DNA of 64,000 bases from the NCBI RefSeq assembly GCF_002101965.1, contig NZ_LQQA01000029.1, positions 310,001-374,000 of the forward strand, in the 5' to 3' direction. Shown piece by piece: positions 1-9,316 of this stretch. The stretch comes from Mycolicibacterium wolinskyi (GTDB lineage Bacteria > Actinomycetota > Actinomycetes > Mycobacteriales > Mycobacteriaceae). Made by a program: the position numbers and the translations under genes. Under the pieces are notes generated by a model. The model was not told the DNA's origin and did not search any database. It was given only the letters and a program-made list of their open reading frames with translations. Within the stretch, counting starts at the first letter, position 1, and the number at the start of each line of letters is the position of its first letter.

Positions 1-2
1 CA

Positions 3-2702
3 ACACAGGTTCGCCAGCGTCTGGAACTCGCGCGACGCTACGCTGCCGTGAACGATCTCAATCACATTACCGGCGACCCGGCGGCGACGCTCGGAATCGT
101 CTGTGCCGGAGCCACTTATCTCGACGTCCGGCAGGCACTGTCCGAGATCGGCATCACCGACGTCGACCGCGCTGGCAGCGGCGTGAAGCTCCTCAAGTTG
201 GGGATGATCCACCCCCTCGAGCCCGGCATCATCGACGCGTTCACTTCGGACCTACGTGAAATCGTCGTGATCGAGGAGAAGAAGGCGTTCATCGAGCTCG
301 CCCTGAAGGACTTGCTCTATGGCCGGCCCGGGGCACCGTGCATCGTCGGCAAGCGCGACGGACAAGGCTGTGAACTCTTCAAAGCCGACGGCGACCTCCC
401 CGCCGACTACATTGCGACGCGATTGGCTCCGCGGATCCGCGACCATGGTGGACCTGCCGTGGTGAGCGAGTGGCTCGAGCAACAATCCGCGCGGCGAATA
501 CCCACGCTGCTGCCGATCCTGCCGCGCCGCCCCTCCTTCTGTTCGGGCTGCCCGCACAACAGCTCCACCAGGGTTCCTGACGGTTCGCTCGTGGGTGCCG
601 GAATCGGTTGCCATGGCCTGGTCGCTTTCATGTCCGAGGACCGCATCGGTGAATCGATCGGCCTCTGTCAGATGGGCGGTGAAGGAGCCACGTGGATCGG
701 CATGTCCCCGTTCGTCACGCGGGATCATCTATTTCAGAACCTTGGCGACGGCACCTACCACCATTCGGGGTCACTGGCCATTCGTGCGGCGCTTGCCAGT
801 GGCGCCCACATCACCTACAAGCTCCTCTACAACGACGCCGTCGCCATGACCGGCGGTCAGCAGGCAATCGGCAAGATGGCCGTGCCGCAGATCGTCGCCG
901 AACTCCTGGCCGAAGGTGTCACTCGCATCGTGATCACGAGCGACAAGCCGAAGCGCAGCCGTCGAGCGTTCGGTCGTCGCCTGCCTGGACAAGTGTCGAT
1001 CCGTCACCGCGACGAGATGATCACGGTGCAGGAAGAGCTGGCTCAAACCCCCGGCGTGACGGTACTGATCCACCAGCAGGAGTGCGCCACGGAGCTGCGT
1101 CGCAAACGTAAGCGCGGGCTTGTCGAGTCGCCCAACCGTCGAATCTTCATCAACGAGCGGGTCTGCGAAGGGTGCGGCGACTGCGGCGACAAGTCGGGCT
1201 GCCTGTCGGTGCGCCCGATCGACACCGAATTCGGCCGAAAGACCGAAATCCACCAGGCCTCTTGCAATTTGGACTTCTCCTGTCTGAAAGGAGACTGTCC
1301 GTCGTTTATCGAGGTGACACCGCGAAAAACACCGAGGCAGCGCCCCGGCCGCCGGCCAGAGATGGGAGAACTGCCGACCCCGCGGCCACTCGTCACCGCC
1401 GAGGACTTCTCGATCCGCATCACGGGCGTGGGCGGCACCGGTGTGGTCACCGTGGCACAGGTAATCGCTGCCGCGGCGTCCCACGCCGGCCTCCAAGTCA
1501 AGGGGCTCGACCAGCTCGGCCTGGCGCAGAAGGGTGGGGCTGTCGTCTCCGATATCCGACTATCAAGCTCAAAGATCTTGGGCACCAACAAGATCGGTCC
1601 CGGAGGATGCGATCTCTATCTCGGCTGCGACATTCTGGTGGCCGCGACCGAGACGAACCTGGCGGTGATCGCTCCGGGGCGGACATATGCCGTGGTCTCG
1701 ACGTCAGTCACGCCGACCGGCCAAATGGTGACCGATACGACCACGCACTTTCCTGCGATCGGTGATCTGGTCGCTCGAATCCAGTGGTCGGGTGTGCGCT
1801 CCGAAAACGTCTTCGTGGACGCCCATGCTGTGACCGCGGCGGCGGCGTTGGACGAGGACCAGTACGACAACATATTTCTTCTCGGAGTTGCCGTGCAGGC
1901 GGGAGTACTCCCGCTGTCCCCCGAGAACGTGGAGTGGGCGCTGAACCTCAACGGGGTCCAAGTCGAACGGAACCTCGCAGCATTCCGGCTCGGTCGCCGG
2001 CACGTCGTGGATGGTGGTGCGAAGGCGAACTCGGCTCCGACTGAGTCTGAACTCGATGCAGTCATCCAGCACCGGGTTGACGAGCTGACGGCCTATCAAG
2101 ATGGTAAGTGGGCTGGACGTTATGCCAAGTCGGTTGAAGCCATCCGCAGATCGGAGGCAGCAGCCCTCGGCGACAGCACTGCGATCACCGAAGCGTTCGC
2201 ACGCCATCTCTTCAAGGTCATGGCCTATAAGGACGAGTACGAGGTGGCTCGACTCCACCTTGACCCCGAGCTGGAAAAGCAGATCCACGATGAGTTCGGC
2301 GACCGGGCACGCTACTCGATCCTGCTTCATCCGCCGCTGCTGCGAGCCATGGGAATGACGAAGAAGGTCCGCCTTCAATCATGGTGGGCAAAACCAATTT
2401 TGCGGGCTCTGTATGGGATGCGAGCGCTTCGCGGCACCCGCTTGGATTTCTTCGGATACGGCCACGTCAGGGGCGAGGAGCGTCGACTCATCGATGATTA
2501 CACAACATCGATGACCACTGCGGTGATGGCGCTCTCGCCTGCCACGCGCGAGGCGGTTCTCGAGCTGGCCGGGCTGCCTGACCTCGTCCGAGGTTACGAG
2601 GGCATCAAGCTGGCGTCGCTCGAGACGTACCGCTCCCGCCGCGCAGAGATCTTGGAGGAGTTGACTAAAGAGCTCACCTACGCCGAGGGCGCGCCGAGAT
2701 GA
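3..2702 (+). CDS. Indolepyruvate ferredoxin oxidoreductase family protein (5' truncated)
   Basis: Partial gene: the frame is open from the first in-frame codon at base 3, so the GTG at 48 is internal and the N-terminus lies outside the window. About 899 residues are present; fused IorA/IorB-type enzymes of this family are usually near 1150-1200. Visible in order are a thiamine-diphosphate region (FCSGCPHNSSTR near 535, QMGGEG near 670, and a GDGT..HSG stretch near 750), a cysteine cluster CEGCGDCGDKSGC with further cysteines near 1160-1300 for a 4Fe-4S centre, and a C-terminal gamma/beta-type domain starting ITGVGGTGVVT near 1420. The family oxidatively decarboxylates aryl-pyruvates or other 2-oxoacids to acyl-CoA with ferredoxin as acceptor. 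The exact substrate cannot be read from sequence. It ends convergently with the GAF regulator. Confidence 0.88.
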   Translation, partial: TQVRQRLELARRYAAVNDLNHITGDPAATLGIVCAGATYLDVRQALSEIGITDVDRAGSGVKLLKLGMIHPLEPGIIDAFTSDLREIVVIEEKKAFIELALKDLLYGRPGAPCIVGKRDGQGCELFKADGDLPADYIATRLAPRIRDHGGPAVVSEWLEQQSARRIPTLLPILPRRPSFCSGCPHNSSTRVPDGSLVGAGIGCHGLVAFMSEDRIGESIGLCQMGGEGATWIGMSPFVTRDHLFQNLGDGTYHHSGSLAIRAALASGAHITYKLLYNDAVAMTGGQQAIGKMAVPQIVAELLAEGVTRIVITSDKPKRSRRAFGRRLPGQVSIRHRDEMITVQEELAQTPGVTVLIHQQECATELRRKRKRGLVESPNRRIFINERVCEGCGDCGDKSGCLSVRPIDTEFGRKTEIHQASCNLDFSCLKGDCPSFIEVTPRKTPRQRPGRRPEMGELPTPRPLVTAEDFSIRITGVGGTGVVTVAQVIAAAASHAGLQVKGLDQLGLAQKGGAVVSDIRLSSSKILGTNKIGPGGCDLYLGCDILVAATETNLAVIAPGRTYAVVSTSVTPTGQMVTDTTTHFPAIGDLVARIQWSGVRSENVFVDAHAVTAAAALDEDQYDNIFLLGVAVQAGVLPLSPENVEWALNLNGVQVERNLAAFRLGRRHVVDGGAKANSAPTESELDAVIQHRVDELTAYQDGKWAGRYAKSVEAIRRSEAAALGDSTAITEAFARHLFKVMAYKDEYEVARLHLDPELEKQIHDEFGDRARYSILLHPPLLRAMGMTKKVRLQSWWAKPILRALYGMRALRGTRLDFFGYGHVRGEERRLIDDYTTSMTTAVMALSPATREAVLELAGLPDLVRGYEGIKLASLETYRSRRAEILEELTKELTYAEGAPR

Positions 2703-2730
2703 CGACCGACATGAGCGCCGGGTCTGGGCC

Positions 2731-3933
2731 TCAGGCCGGCTCGAGGCCGGTGAGTACACGTACGACGACCTGGTCGGCGAATCGGTAGGGCTGGCCGGTG
2801 ATGATGGCACCGAGACGTTTTCTCAGGCGTGAGATCTCCGAGCGAACGGCCACGGTGTGTTCGGTGTTGCCGTACAGCGCGATGCTGAGGTCGGTTGCGT
2901 TGACGCCCTGCCCAGTGTTTTGGGCGAGCATCCGCAGGATCTCGGCGTGGCGGGGGGAAAGTCCGCGTGTCCAGGTCACGTCGCCACGAATAGTGGCTCG
3001 AGGTGTGTCGCCGAGGTCGAGTTCGAGTTCTACGTGCGCGTCGACCTGCTGCGGACGAAGGATCCAGCCGTGGCCAAGCGGTTCCGGGACCGTCAAGCCG
3101 AGCCCAGGAACGAATACGGCGGTGCCGGGTGACGGGGCTGCGATGCGCCCGGGATTCTCCAAACCTCGCGCGCAGGCGACCCAGCCGTGTTCGTCGACGA
3201 CCAGGGCCGGGGCTGCGCCGGCGAGCAGGGCGGCGCTCTGCTCGCACAGGCGGTCCAGGCTTTCTCGATGCAGCCGCCACAAGGTGGCTTCGGCGAGCCT
3301 GGCGGCTGATTGCGCCAGCCCGGCCGTCGACGGATGCAACGTCATCGCGGGCCCACTGATGTCGATCACGCCGAGGATGTCTCCGGAGCGCGGATCGCGT
3401 ACCGGTTCACCGATGCAGTACCAGCTGTGCTGGCGGCGGGCGTAATGCTCGGCGGAGAACAGCGTGATTCCGGTGTTCTCGATGAGGGCGGTGCCGATCG
3501 CGTTGGTACCGACGTCATTTTCTGCCCAGCTGGCGCCTTCCACGAATCCGAGTTGATCGGCGGTGCGACGGATGGTCTGTGCTCCGTCGCGCCAGAGCAC
3601 GACGCCGTCGTTGTCCGCGATGACCACCACGAAGTCGGCAGAGGCGGCCGCGGACCCGAGGACCGCCCGCAGGTCGGGCAGCACCTTCCGCAAGTCGCTT
3701 CGGCTCCGCCGGTTCTCGACCTCGGACAAACTCACCGAGGTCGACCGCGCGCAGTCGTCAGGAGAAATGCCGTGTGTGCATAGCCGCTCCCAGGATCGGG
3801 CGACCAGCGGGCGCGGCTGCCGGGATGGCTGTTGGCCGGACAGCACCGCTTCGCGGATTTCACTCAGCAATCGAGCGTGCCGGACCAGATCGACGGACGC
3901 TCCTGTCGCTGCAGGGCGAGTCATGGTGTTCAC
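2731..3933 (-). CDS. GAF-domain transcriptional regulator, AcoR-like without the AAA+ domain
   Basis: This 400-residue protein starts at a GTG with a GGAGG 11 bases upstream. The N-terminal part (SWERLCTHGISPDDC near residues 48-62, then a GAF domain to about 215 with GASWAENDVGTNAIGTAL) matches the sensor half of AcoR-type activators. The sigma-54 ATPase module is absent, as expected for actinobacteria. The C-terminal 100 residues (SPRHAEILRML...RSEISRLRKRLG) look like a winged-helix, DNA-binding region. It is the last gene of the dehydrogenase operon, 30 bases after lpdA, which suggests it controls that operon. The inducer is not evident; acetoin is the precedent for this family. Confidence 0.8.
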   Translation of the reverse strand: MNTMTRPAATGASVDLVRHARLLSEIREAVLSGQQPSRQPRPLVARSWERLCTHGISPDDCARSTSVSLSEVENRRSRSDLRKVLPDLRAVLGSAAASADFVVVIADNDGVVLWRDGAQTIRRTADQLGFVEGASWAENDVGTNAIGTALIENTGITLFSAEHYARRQHSWYCIGEPVRDPRSGDILGVIDISGPAMTLHPSTAGLAQSAARLAEATLWRLHRESLDRLCEQSAALLAGAAPALVVDEHGWVACARGLENPGRIAAPSPGTAVFVPGLGLTVPEPLGHGWILRPQQVDAHVELELDLGDTPRATIRGDVTWTRGLSPRHAEILRMLAQNTGQGVNATDLSIALYGNTEHTVAVRSEISRLRKRLGAIITGQPYRFADQVVVRVLTGLEPA

Positions 3934-3963
3934 AGTAGCTTGAACCTCCAGCAGTCCTCGCCC

Positions 3964-5358
3964 TCAGCTGTTGAGCGGTTTGCCGAGGGCCGCGAGCACG
4001 GATTCGTGCATGGCTTCCGAAAGCGTCGGATGGGCGAAAATCACGTCCGCGAGATCATCAGCGGTGGCTTCGAGCGACGCGGTGATCCCAAAGCCCTGGA
4101 TCAGCTCGGTGACGTCTGGGCCCACCATGTGTGCGCCGAGCAGGGCTCCGCTGTCGGCATCGAAGATCGTCTTGACGAAACCGTCGGCTTCCGCGATGGC
4201 CAGGGCCTTGCCCGAAGCCTGCAAGTCGAAGGTGCCGACCTGCAGGCGGCGTCCGGTTGCTCTTGCCTGTTCTTCTGTCATCCCCAGGCTCGCCACCTGT
4301 GGGCGGGCATAGGTGCAGGCGGGAACCAGGTCGGTGTCGAGCGGTCTCGTATGGGACATGCCCGCGATGTGCTCGATGCACAGGACTGCTTCGTGGCTCG
4401 CCTTGTGTGCCAGGCACGGCCCGCCCGCGACGTCGCCGATCGCGTACGTGCCGAATGCCGTTGTGCGACACCATTCATCGGTGACGATCGTGCCGCCTGA
4501 CGTCTCGACGCCGATATCCTCGAGTCCCAGCCCTTCGATGTTGCCCTGGATTCCCGCCGCCACGAGAACCCGCTCGGCAGTCACATTCTCGGGACCGCCG
4601 GGTGCGTCGATGGTGAGATCGACTCCGGTGTCGTGGATTGTCGCGGCCGTCACGCGAGATCCAGCGTAGATACCGATTCCGCGCTTCTCGAAGCGCCGTC
4701 TGACGAATTCGGATACGGCCGTATCCTCCGCGGGCATGATCCGCGGCGCCATCTCCACGATTCTGACGTCGGTGCCGAGATCTCGGTAGAGACTGGCGAA
4801 CTCGACTCCGATGGCGCCAGAGCCGACCACGACGAGCGAGCGCGGCAAGGTGGACGGCTGTAACGCATCGAAGTATGTCCAGATTCGTTCGCCGTCGGGA
4901 GTGAGTCCGGGCACGGTACGCGGCCTGGCGCCCGTTGCCACGATCACATGATCGGCACGGAAGCGTTGGACGCCGCCCTCGGAGCTGACGTCGACGAGTC
5001 CCTTGCCTGTCAACCGCGCGGTGCCGGCGATGACAGTGACGGCGTTCTTGCGCATCAGGTACTCGACTCCGCCTGAGAGTCGCGCCGAAACGTTGCGGCT
5101 GAACTGCACGAGCTTCGAGATGTCGAATTCGACTGCACCGATGGTGAATCCCACCTCGTGGGCATTGGCCAGGGCATGGGCGACATCGGCGCCGTGCAGC
5201 AACGCTTTGGTAGGAATGCAGCCCCAGTTCAGACAGATTCCGCCGAGACGGTCACGTTCGACAAGCGCGGTGTTCAGGCCGAGCTGTGCGGCCCGGATGG
5301 CGGCCACATACCCGCCGGGGCCGCCACCGATCACCAGGACGTCGAAGTTGTCGGTCAT
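3964..5358 (-). CDS. lpdA: Dihydrolipoyl dehydrogenase (E3)
   Basis: FAD-dependent disulfide reductase that re-oxidises the dihydrolipoyl arm of a 2-oxoacid dehydrogenase complex, passing electrons to NAD+. The 464-residue reading starts at MTDNFDVLVIGGGPGG, with GGAGA upstream; a longer open frame to 5463 runs into the E2 gene and is not needed. The redox-active pair is C42/C47 in GGICLNWGCIPTK, a second dinucleotide fold starts at VVVGSGAIGVEF, and the dimer-interface His-Glu pair is in FAHPTLSEAMHE. It is encoded 11 bases after the E2 gene on the same strand. Confidence 0.95.
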   Translation of the reverse strand: MTDNFDVLVIGGGPGGYVAAIRAAQLGLNTALVERDRLGGICLNWGCIPTKALLHGADVAHALANAHEVGFTIGAVEFDISKLVQFSRNVSARLSGGVEYLMRKNAVTVIAGTARLTGKGLVDVSSEGGVQRFRADHVIVATGARPRTVPGLTPDGERIWTYFDALQPSTLPRSLVVVGSGAIGVEFASLYRDLGTDVRIVEMAPRIMPAEDTAVSEFVRRRFEKRGIGIYAGSRVTAATIHDTGVDLTIDAPGGPENVTAERVLVAAGIQGNIEGLGLEDIGVETSGGTIVTDEWCRTTAFGTYAIGDVAGGPCLAHKASHEAVLCIEHIAGMSHTRPLDTDLVPACTYARPQVASLGMTEEQARATGRRLQVGTFDLQASGKALAIAEADGFVKTIFDADSGALLGAHMVGPDVTELIQGFGITASLEATADDLADVIFAHPTLSEAMHESVLAALGKPLNS

Positions 5359-5369
5359 CACTGCATCTC

Positions 5370-6890
5370 CTAAACCAACATCAGGGCGGGGGATTCGACG
5401 TAAGCCCGCAACTGCTGGAGGAACCTCGCTCCCGTGGCGCCGTCGATGACCCGGTGATCGCACGACAAGGTCACGGACATAATGGTTGTCGAAACAAGTT
5501 CGCCGCCGGCGATCTCGGGCCGCTCGGTGGCGGTTCCGACGGCCAGGATCGCGCCCTGGGGCGGGTTGATGATCGCATCGAACTGCCTGACACCGAACAT
5601 CCCCAAGTTCGACACAGTGAATGTGCCCCCTTGGAATTCGTCGGGTTGTAAGGTGCCGGCTTTCGCCTTCGTCACCAATGTGGCTATCTCGGAGGATATT
5701 TGGGCAAGCGACCGTCCGTCGGCGCCGCGCACGATCGGTGTGATGAGCCCAGCGGGAAGAGCGACGGCGACGGAGACGTCCGCGGACGTGTAGCGCAGTA
5801 CCGACTGCGCCTGCTCGTCGTACTGGATGTTGACATCGGGCACCTTGACCAGCGCCATGGCGCAGGCTTTGACGATGAAGTCGTTGACCGACAGTTTCAC
5901 ACCCGCGACGGTCGCGTTGATCTCGTCGCGCAGCCGCAGCAGGTCATCGATCTTGAGATCCACGGTCAGCCGGAAATGAGGAGCGTTGCGTTTCGATTCC
6001 TGCAGACGTGAAGCTATCGCCCGCCGCATGGCAGACAGCGGAATCGTCTCGTGGTCGACGGCAGCGGTGGATGACGGCGCGTTCGGCGAGGCAGCGGGTT
6101 CGGGGCTGAATCGCCGCGCCGCGTCGCGTACGTCTGCTTCGCAGACCCGGCCCCGCGAACCCGTTGCGCGGCAGTCGTGCAGGTTGACCCCGAGTTTCCC
6201 GGCCAGCCGACGCGCGACGGGAGTGGCGGCGACACCACGGTCGTCGCGGGTCGATCTACCCGGGATGCCGCTGCGCACGGCCGGGGCCTTGGCGGCGACC
6301 GTCCCGCCCGCGTCGAGGATGGCCTGCTCGACGTCGGTGACCGAGATACGGCCGCCCCGCCCGGTGGGAGTGACGCGTGCCAGATCGATCGACAGCTCGT
6401 CGGCCAGGCGCAGGGCGTGACGGGTGGCGAACACGTCACCTTGGGTCGTGCCGTGCAGCACGTCGGGGACGACGGTGGCGCGACCAGCCGGCGTGGCCGG
6501 CGACGTCACCGGGGTTGCGACCGGTAGCGACTGCACGACAGGAGAAGTGGCGGTTGGGGCGGGCGCGGGTTGCGGTGCGGGTGACGCCACGCCTGTCGTC
6601 TTTGCGAGGTCGGCGGCGAAGCTGTCAACCTCGGCATCGCTGACCGACATGGGGGCACAGATCGCGATGGGCGCGCTCACGGGGAGAGTGTCACCAGGTT
6701 TGGCGAGGATCCTTCGCAGCAGCCCGTCGAACGGGGCTTCAAGTTGATTGGTGATCTTGCTGGTCTCGATCTCGCACAACAAATCACCCTTGGTGAATGC
6801 GGTGCCCTCAGTGACGAGCCACTCCACGACGGTGCCTTCTTCCATCGAGAGTCCCCATTTCGGGATCTCGACGACGGCCAGGTCACTCAT
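5370..6890 (-). CDS. Dihydrolipoamide acyltransferase E2, one lipoyl and two E3-binding-like domains
   Basis: Core acyltransferase of the complex. The ATG at 6890 (MSDLAVVEIPKWG) overlaps the E1 beta stop as ATGA and is preferred over the in-frame extension to 7070. Of 506 residues, 1-80 form one lipoyl domain with the modified lysine K45 in IETSKI. Two similar peripheral-subunit-binding segments follow at about 152-190 (RHALRLADELSIDL...GRGGRI) and 220-262 (PVARRLAGKLGVNL...GSRGRV), joined by Ala/Pro-rich linkers. The C-terminal catalytic domain ends in DHRVIDG (H479, D483). Two binding modules behind a single lipoyl domain is unusual, though seen in some Aco/BkdB-like E2 proteins. Confidence 0.92.
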   Translation of the reverse strand: MSDLAVVEIPKWGLSMEEGTVVEWLVTEGTAFTKGDLLCEIETSKITNQLEAPFDGLLRRILAKPGDTLPVSAPIAICAPMSVSDAEVDSFAADLAKTTGVASPAPQPAPAPTATSPVVQSLPVATPVTSPATPAGRATVVPDVLHGTTQGDVFATRHALRLADELSIDLARVTPTGRGGRISVTDVEQAILDAGGTVAAKAPAVRSGIPGRSTRDDRGVAATPVARRLAGKLGVNLHDCRATGSRGRVCEADVRDAARRFSPEPAASPNAPSSTAAVDHETIPLSAMRRAIASRLQESKRNAPHFRLTVDLKIDDLLRLRDEINATVAGVKLSVNDFIVKACAMALVKVPDVNIQYDEQAQSVLRYTSADVSVAVALPAGLITPIVRGADGRSLAQISSEIATLVTKAKAGTLQPDEFQGGTFTVSNLGMFGVRQFDAIINPPQGAILAVGTATERPEIAGGELVSTTIMSVTLSCDHRVIDGATGARFLQQLRAYVESPALMLV

Positions 6891-7918
6891 GCCGACACCG
6901 CCCGGCGGATGGCGTCCTCGACTCGGCTGACCGAGGGCAGCCACTCTTTCTCGAGCGCCGGTGAGAACGGCACAGGCGTATGCGGTGGTGTGACGAGCTC
7001 GATCGGCGCCTTGAGCGACCAAAAGGCCTTCGTTGTGATGAGTGCGGCCACATCGTGCCCAAACCCGCACCGCGCCGCGGACTCGTCGACGATGACCGCT
7101 CGGCCGGTCGACGCCACCGATTCCAGGATGCTCTCCTCGTCGAGCGGTGACACCGTGCGAGGATCGACCACCTCGACGGAGATGCCCTCGGCGGCAAGGG
7201 CATCGGCAGCATTGTTGGCGACGTTCACCATCGCCGACAGGGCGATCACGGTGACGTCACTGCCCTCCCGGGTGTAGTTGGCGACACCGAGTGGGATGGT
7301 GTAGGACTCTTGCGGTACTTCGCCTTTCATGTCGTACAGCGTTTTGTGTTCGCAGAAGACGACCGGATCGTCATCACGAATCGACTGAATCAGAAGTCCT
7401 TTGGCGTCATAGGGATTCGAAGGCGCCACCACCTTGAGGCCCGGCACGGCGGCGAATACGTTGTAGGGCGACTGGGAGTGCTGCGCGGCTGCGGAGAATC
7501 CGGCACCGATCATGCCGCGCACCACCAGCGGTGTACGGGCCTTGCCGCCGAACATGTATCGGAACTTCGCGGCCTGGTTGTAGAGCGCGTCGTAGCAGAC
7601 GCCGAAGAAGTCCATGAACATCAGTTCGGCAACCGGCCGCAGGCCTGTCAACGCCGCACCAGCCGCCATGCCGATGATGGCCGATTCAGTGATGGGGGTG
7701 TCGATGACGCGTTCTGACCCGAACTCGCTCCACAGACCCTTGGTGACACCGAGAACGCCGCCGAACGCTTCGACCTTCTCGGTGGCCAGTGCCGGATTGC
7801 TGCCACCCTGGCCGCCGCGCAGATCCTCGCCGATCTGCACGACCGTCGGGTCACGTCGCATCTCCAGCGCCAGCGCGTCCTTGACTGCCTCGCGGTAGGT
7901 GATCTTCGAAAGGCTCAT
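6887..7918 (-). CDS. 2-oxoacid (acetoin/pyruvate type) dehydrogenase E1 beta subunit
   Basis: 343 residues with the transketolase central and C-terminal fold of heterotetrameric E1 beta subunits: YREAVKDALALEMRRDPTV at the start, GEDLRGGQGG, then VIDTPITE and SNPYDAKGLLIQSIRDDDPVVFCEHK. With the E1 alpha partner it decarboxylates the 2-oxoacid or cleaves acetoin using thiamine diphosphate. Its stop overlaps the E2 start by four bases and it follows E1 alpha by 12 bases, so the operon order is alpha, beta, E2, E3, regulator. The AcoR-like regulator favours acetoin dehydrogenase, but pyruvate or branched 2-oxoacids cannot be excluded. Confidence 0.92.
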   Translation of the reverse strand: MSLSKITYREAVKDALALEMRRDPTVVQIGEDLRGGQGGSNPALATEKVEAFGGVLGVTKGLWSEFGSERVIDTPITESAIIGMAAGAALTGLRPVAELMFMDFFGVCYDALYNQAAKFRYMFGGKARTPLVVRGMIGAGFSAAAQHSQSPYNVFAAVPGLKVVAPSNPYDAKGLLIQSIRDDDPVVFCEHKTLYDMKGEVPQESYTIPLGVANYTREGSDVTVIALSAMVNVANNAADALAAEGISVEVVDPRTVSPLDEESILESVASTGRAVIVDESAARCGFGHDVAALITTKAFWSLKAPIELVTPPHTPVPFSPALEKEWLPSVSRVEDAIRRAVSA

Positions 7919-7930
7919 CGTGTTTCTCCC

Positions 7931-8893
7931 TCAGTACGCGACGTAGACGTCGGTGAGCAGGCTGGATACCGGCGGATAGGCGGCGGCGCGGGCCTCGGCC
8001 ACGGCTGTGTCGACAAGCTCACGAGCTGCCCGGTCGATCTCGTCGAGTTCGTCAGCATCTATGGTCTTCGCGACCGATGCGCGGAACTTCTGTAGTGGGT
8101 CGTCGGTGGTGCGTAGCTCGGCGACTTGCTCGGGCGTCCGGTACAACTGGGCGTCGCCCTCGAAGTGGCCGTGGAATCGGTGCGCTACGGCCTCGATCGT
8201 GGAGGGGCCTCCGCCGCTTCGGGCACGCTGCACCGCCTCGCGGGTGGCGTCGTACACGGCGAAGAAGTCGGTCCCGTCCACGGTGGTTGCGGGCATGCCG
8301 AAGGACGCGGACCGCTGGGCGATGCTGGTCGTCCCGACGGCGTAATCGCGTCCGGTGGCCTCACCGTAGCCGTTGTTCTCGATCACGAAGACGATCGGCA
8401 GGTCCAGCACGACCGCCATGTTCATGGCTTCGAACACAGTTCCCTGATTCGACCCGCCATCGCCGGTGAAACTTGCTGCCACACCGCCGTTTCCAAGATT
8501 TTTGGCGGTCAACGCGGCGCCGATCGCAAGAGACGGGGCGCCGCCGACGATCGCGTTCGCTCCCAGCATGCCGACGGACAGATCGGCGATGTGCATCGAG
8601 CCGCCCTTACCGTGACACAAGCCATCGTCTTTGCCGAAGATCTCGGCCATCATTGCCCGGATGTCGCAGCCCTTGGCGATACAGTGCCCGTGCCAGCGGT
8701 GCGTCGAGCCGATGTAGTCACGATCACCGAGGTTCTCGCATACACCGACCGCGATCGCCTCTTGACCCGAGTACAGGTGGATGAACCCCGGAATATCGCC
8801 CGTTGCGTTCTCTTCGTGCAAGCGATCCTCGAATGCCCTGATCTCGGCCATCTTGCGATATGCGTGTAGCAACTCCGGCTTGGTCAACGCCAT
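7931..8893 (-). CDS. 2-oxoacid (acetoin/pyruvate type) dehydrogenase E1 alpha subunit
   Basis: 320 residues from ATG 8893, chosen because AAGGAGAGAC lies just upstream; the five extra residues of the longer frame would cover that site. Thiamine-diphosphate motif GDGGSNQGTVFEAMNMA...NNGYGEATG is intact, as are the N-terminal helices (YRKMAEIRAFEDRL) and the HRFHGHFEGD phosphorylation-loop region found in AcoA/PdhA. It is the first gene of the minus-strand operon. A perfect 8-base inverted repeat 125 bases upstream is a candidate control site. Confidence 0.93.
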   Translation of the reverse strand: MALTKPELLHAYRKMAEIRAFEDRLHEENATGDIPGFIHLYSGQEAIAVGVCENLGDRDYIGSTHRWHGHCIAKGCDIRAMMAEIFGKDDGLCHGKGGSMHIADLSVGMLGANAIVGGAPSLAIGAALTAKNLGNGGVAASFTGDGGSNQGTVFEAMNMAVVLDLPIVFVIENNGYGEATGRDYAVGTTSIAQRSASFGMPATTVDGTDFFAVYDATREAVQRARSGGGPSTIEAVAHRFHGHFEGDAQLYRTPEQVAELRTTDDPLQKFRASVAKTIDADELDEIDRAARELVDTAVAEARAAAYPPVSSLLTDVYVAY

Positions 8894-9316
8894 GTCTCTC
8901 CTTCGCAATTCGGCCAGAGCTGCTCTGGCCGGTGCCTCGATACCGACGCCGCGCGGTGGATCTCGCCGGCGCCGGTCGCGGTCACAGATGCTATGGAGAT
9001 GAGAGCGCGGTCACTACCGTTGCAAGAGATTGCAACGCGCGACCAGAACCCATAGGTACTGGCTGGATGGTCGAGCTGTCACGTCGGGCCACCCCGCGAG
9101 CACGGACATCGACGCGGCCATCGCGCGCCGTCCCGGCAGCCGAGGGGCATTGATCGCCGCGATGAACGTCGTGGGCAGAGCAGCGCAAACCCCATGAAAT
9201 GGAACTGAGCTTAGGCGTATGGGGTACCACGCCACCGTGCCACGGCGAAAAGTGGAGCGCTATGAGGAATTCCGGCAGCGAAATCTCTTAACACGAGCGC
9301 TTGGCTGGCCGGTATG
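8894..9316. other. Intergenic region between E1 alpha start and tetR end
   Basis: Noncoding stretch of 423 bases holding the promoter side of the dehydrogenase operon. The only strong structure seen is the inverted repeat at 9018-9037. Short open frames here (for example 9014-9235 minus) have no recognisable protein features and no convincing ribosome-binding site. Confidence 0.6.
9018..9037. promoter_or_regulatory. Perfect inverted repeat upstream of the dehydrogenase operon
   Basis: CGTTGCAA and TTGCAACG arms separated by GAGA form a perfect 20-base dyad about 125 bases before the E1 alpha start. Its position fits an activator site for the GAF/AcoR-like regulator encoded at the end of the operon; that assignment is an inference. 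Confidence 0.5.

Noticed and set aside
2731..2755. Short CCGGC/GCCGG hairpin at the convergent ends of the first two genes
   Set aside because: Only five base pairs and inside the coding end of the GAF regulator; not convincing as a terminator.
6891..7070. 60-residue N-terminal extension of the first E2
   Set aside because: It overlaps the E1 beta coding region and lacks lipoyl-domain similarity; ATGA-coupled ATG 6890 starts the lipoyl domain.
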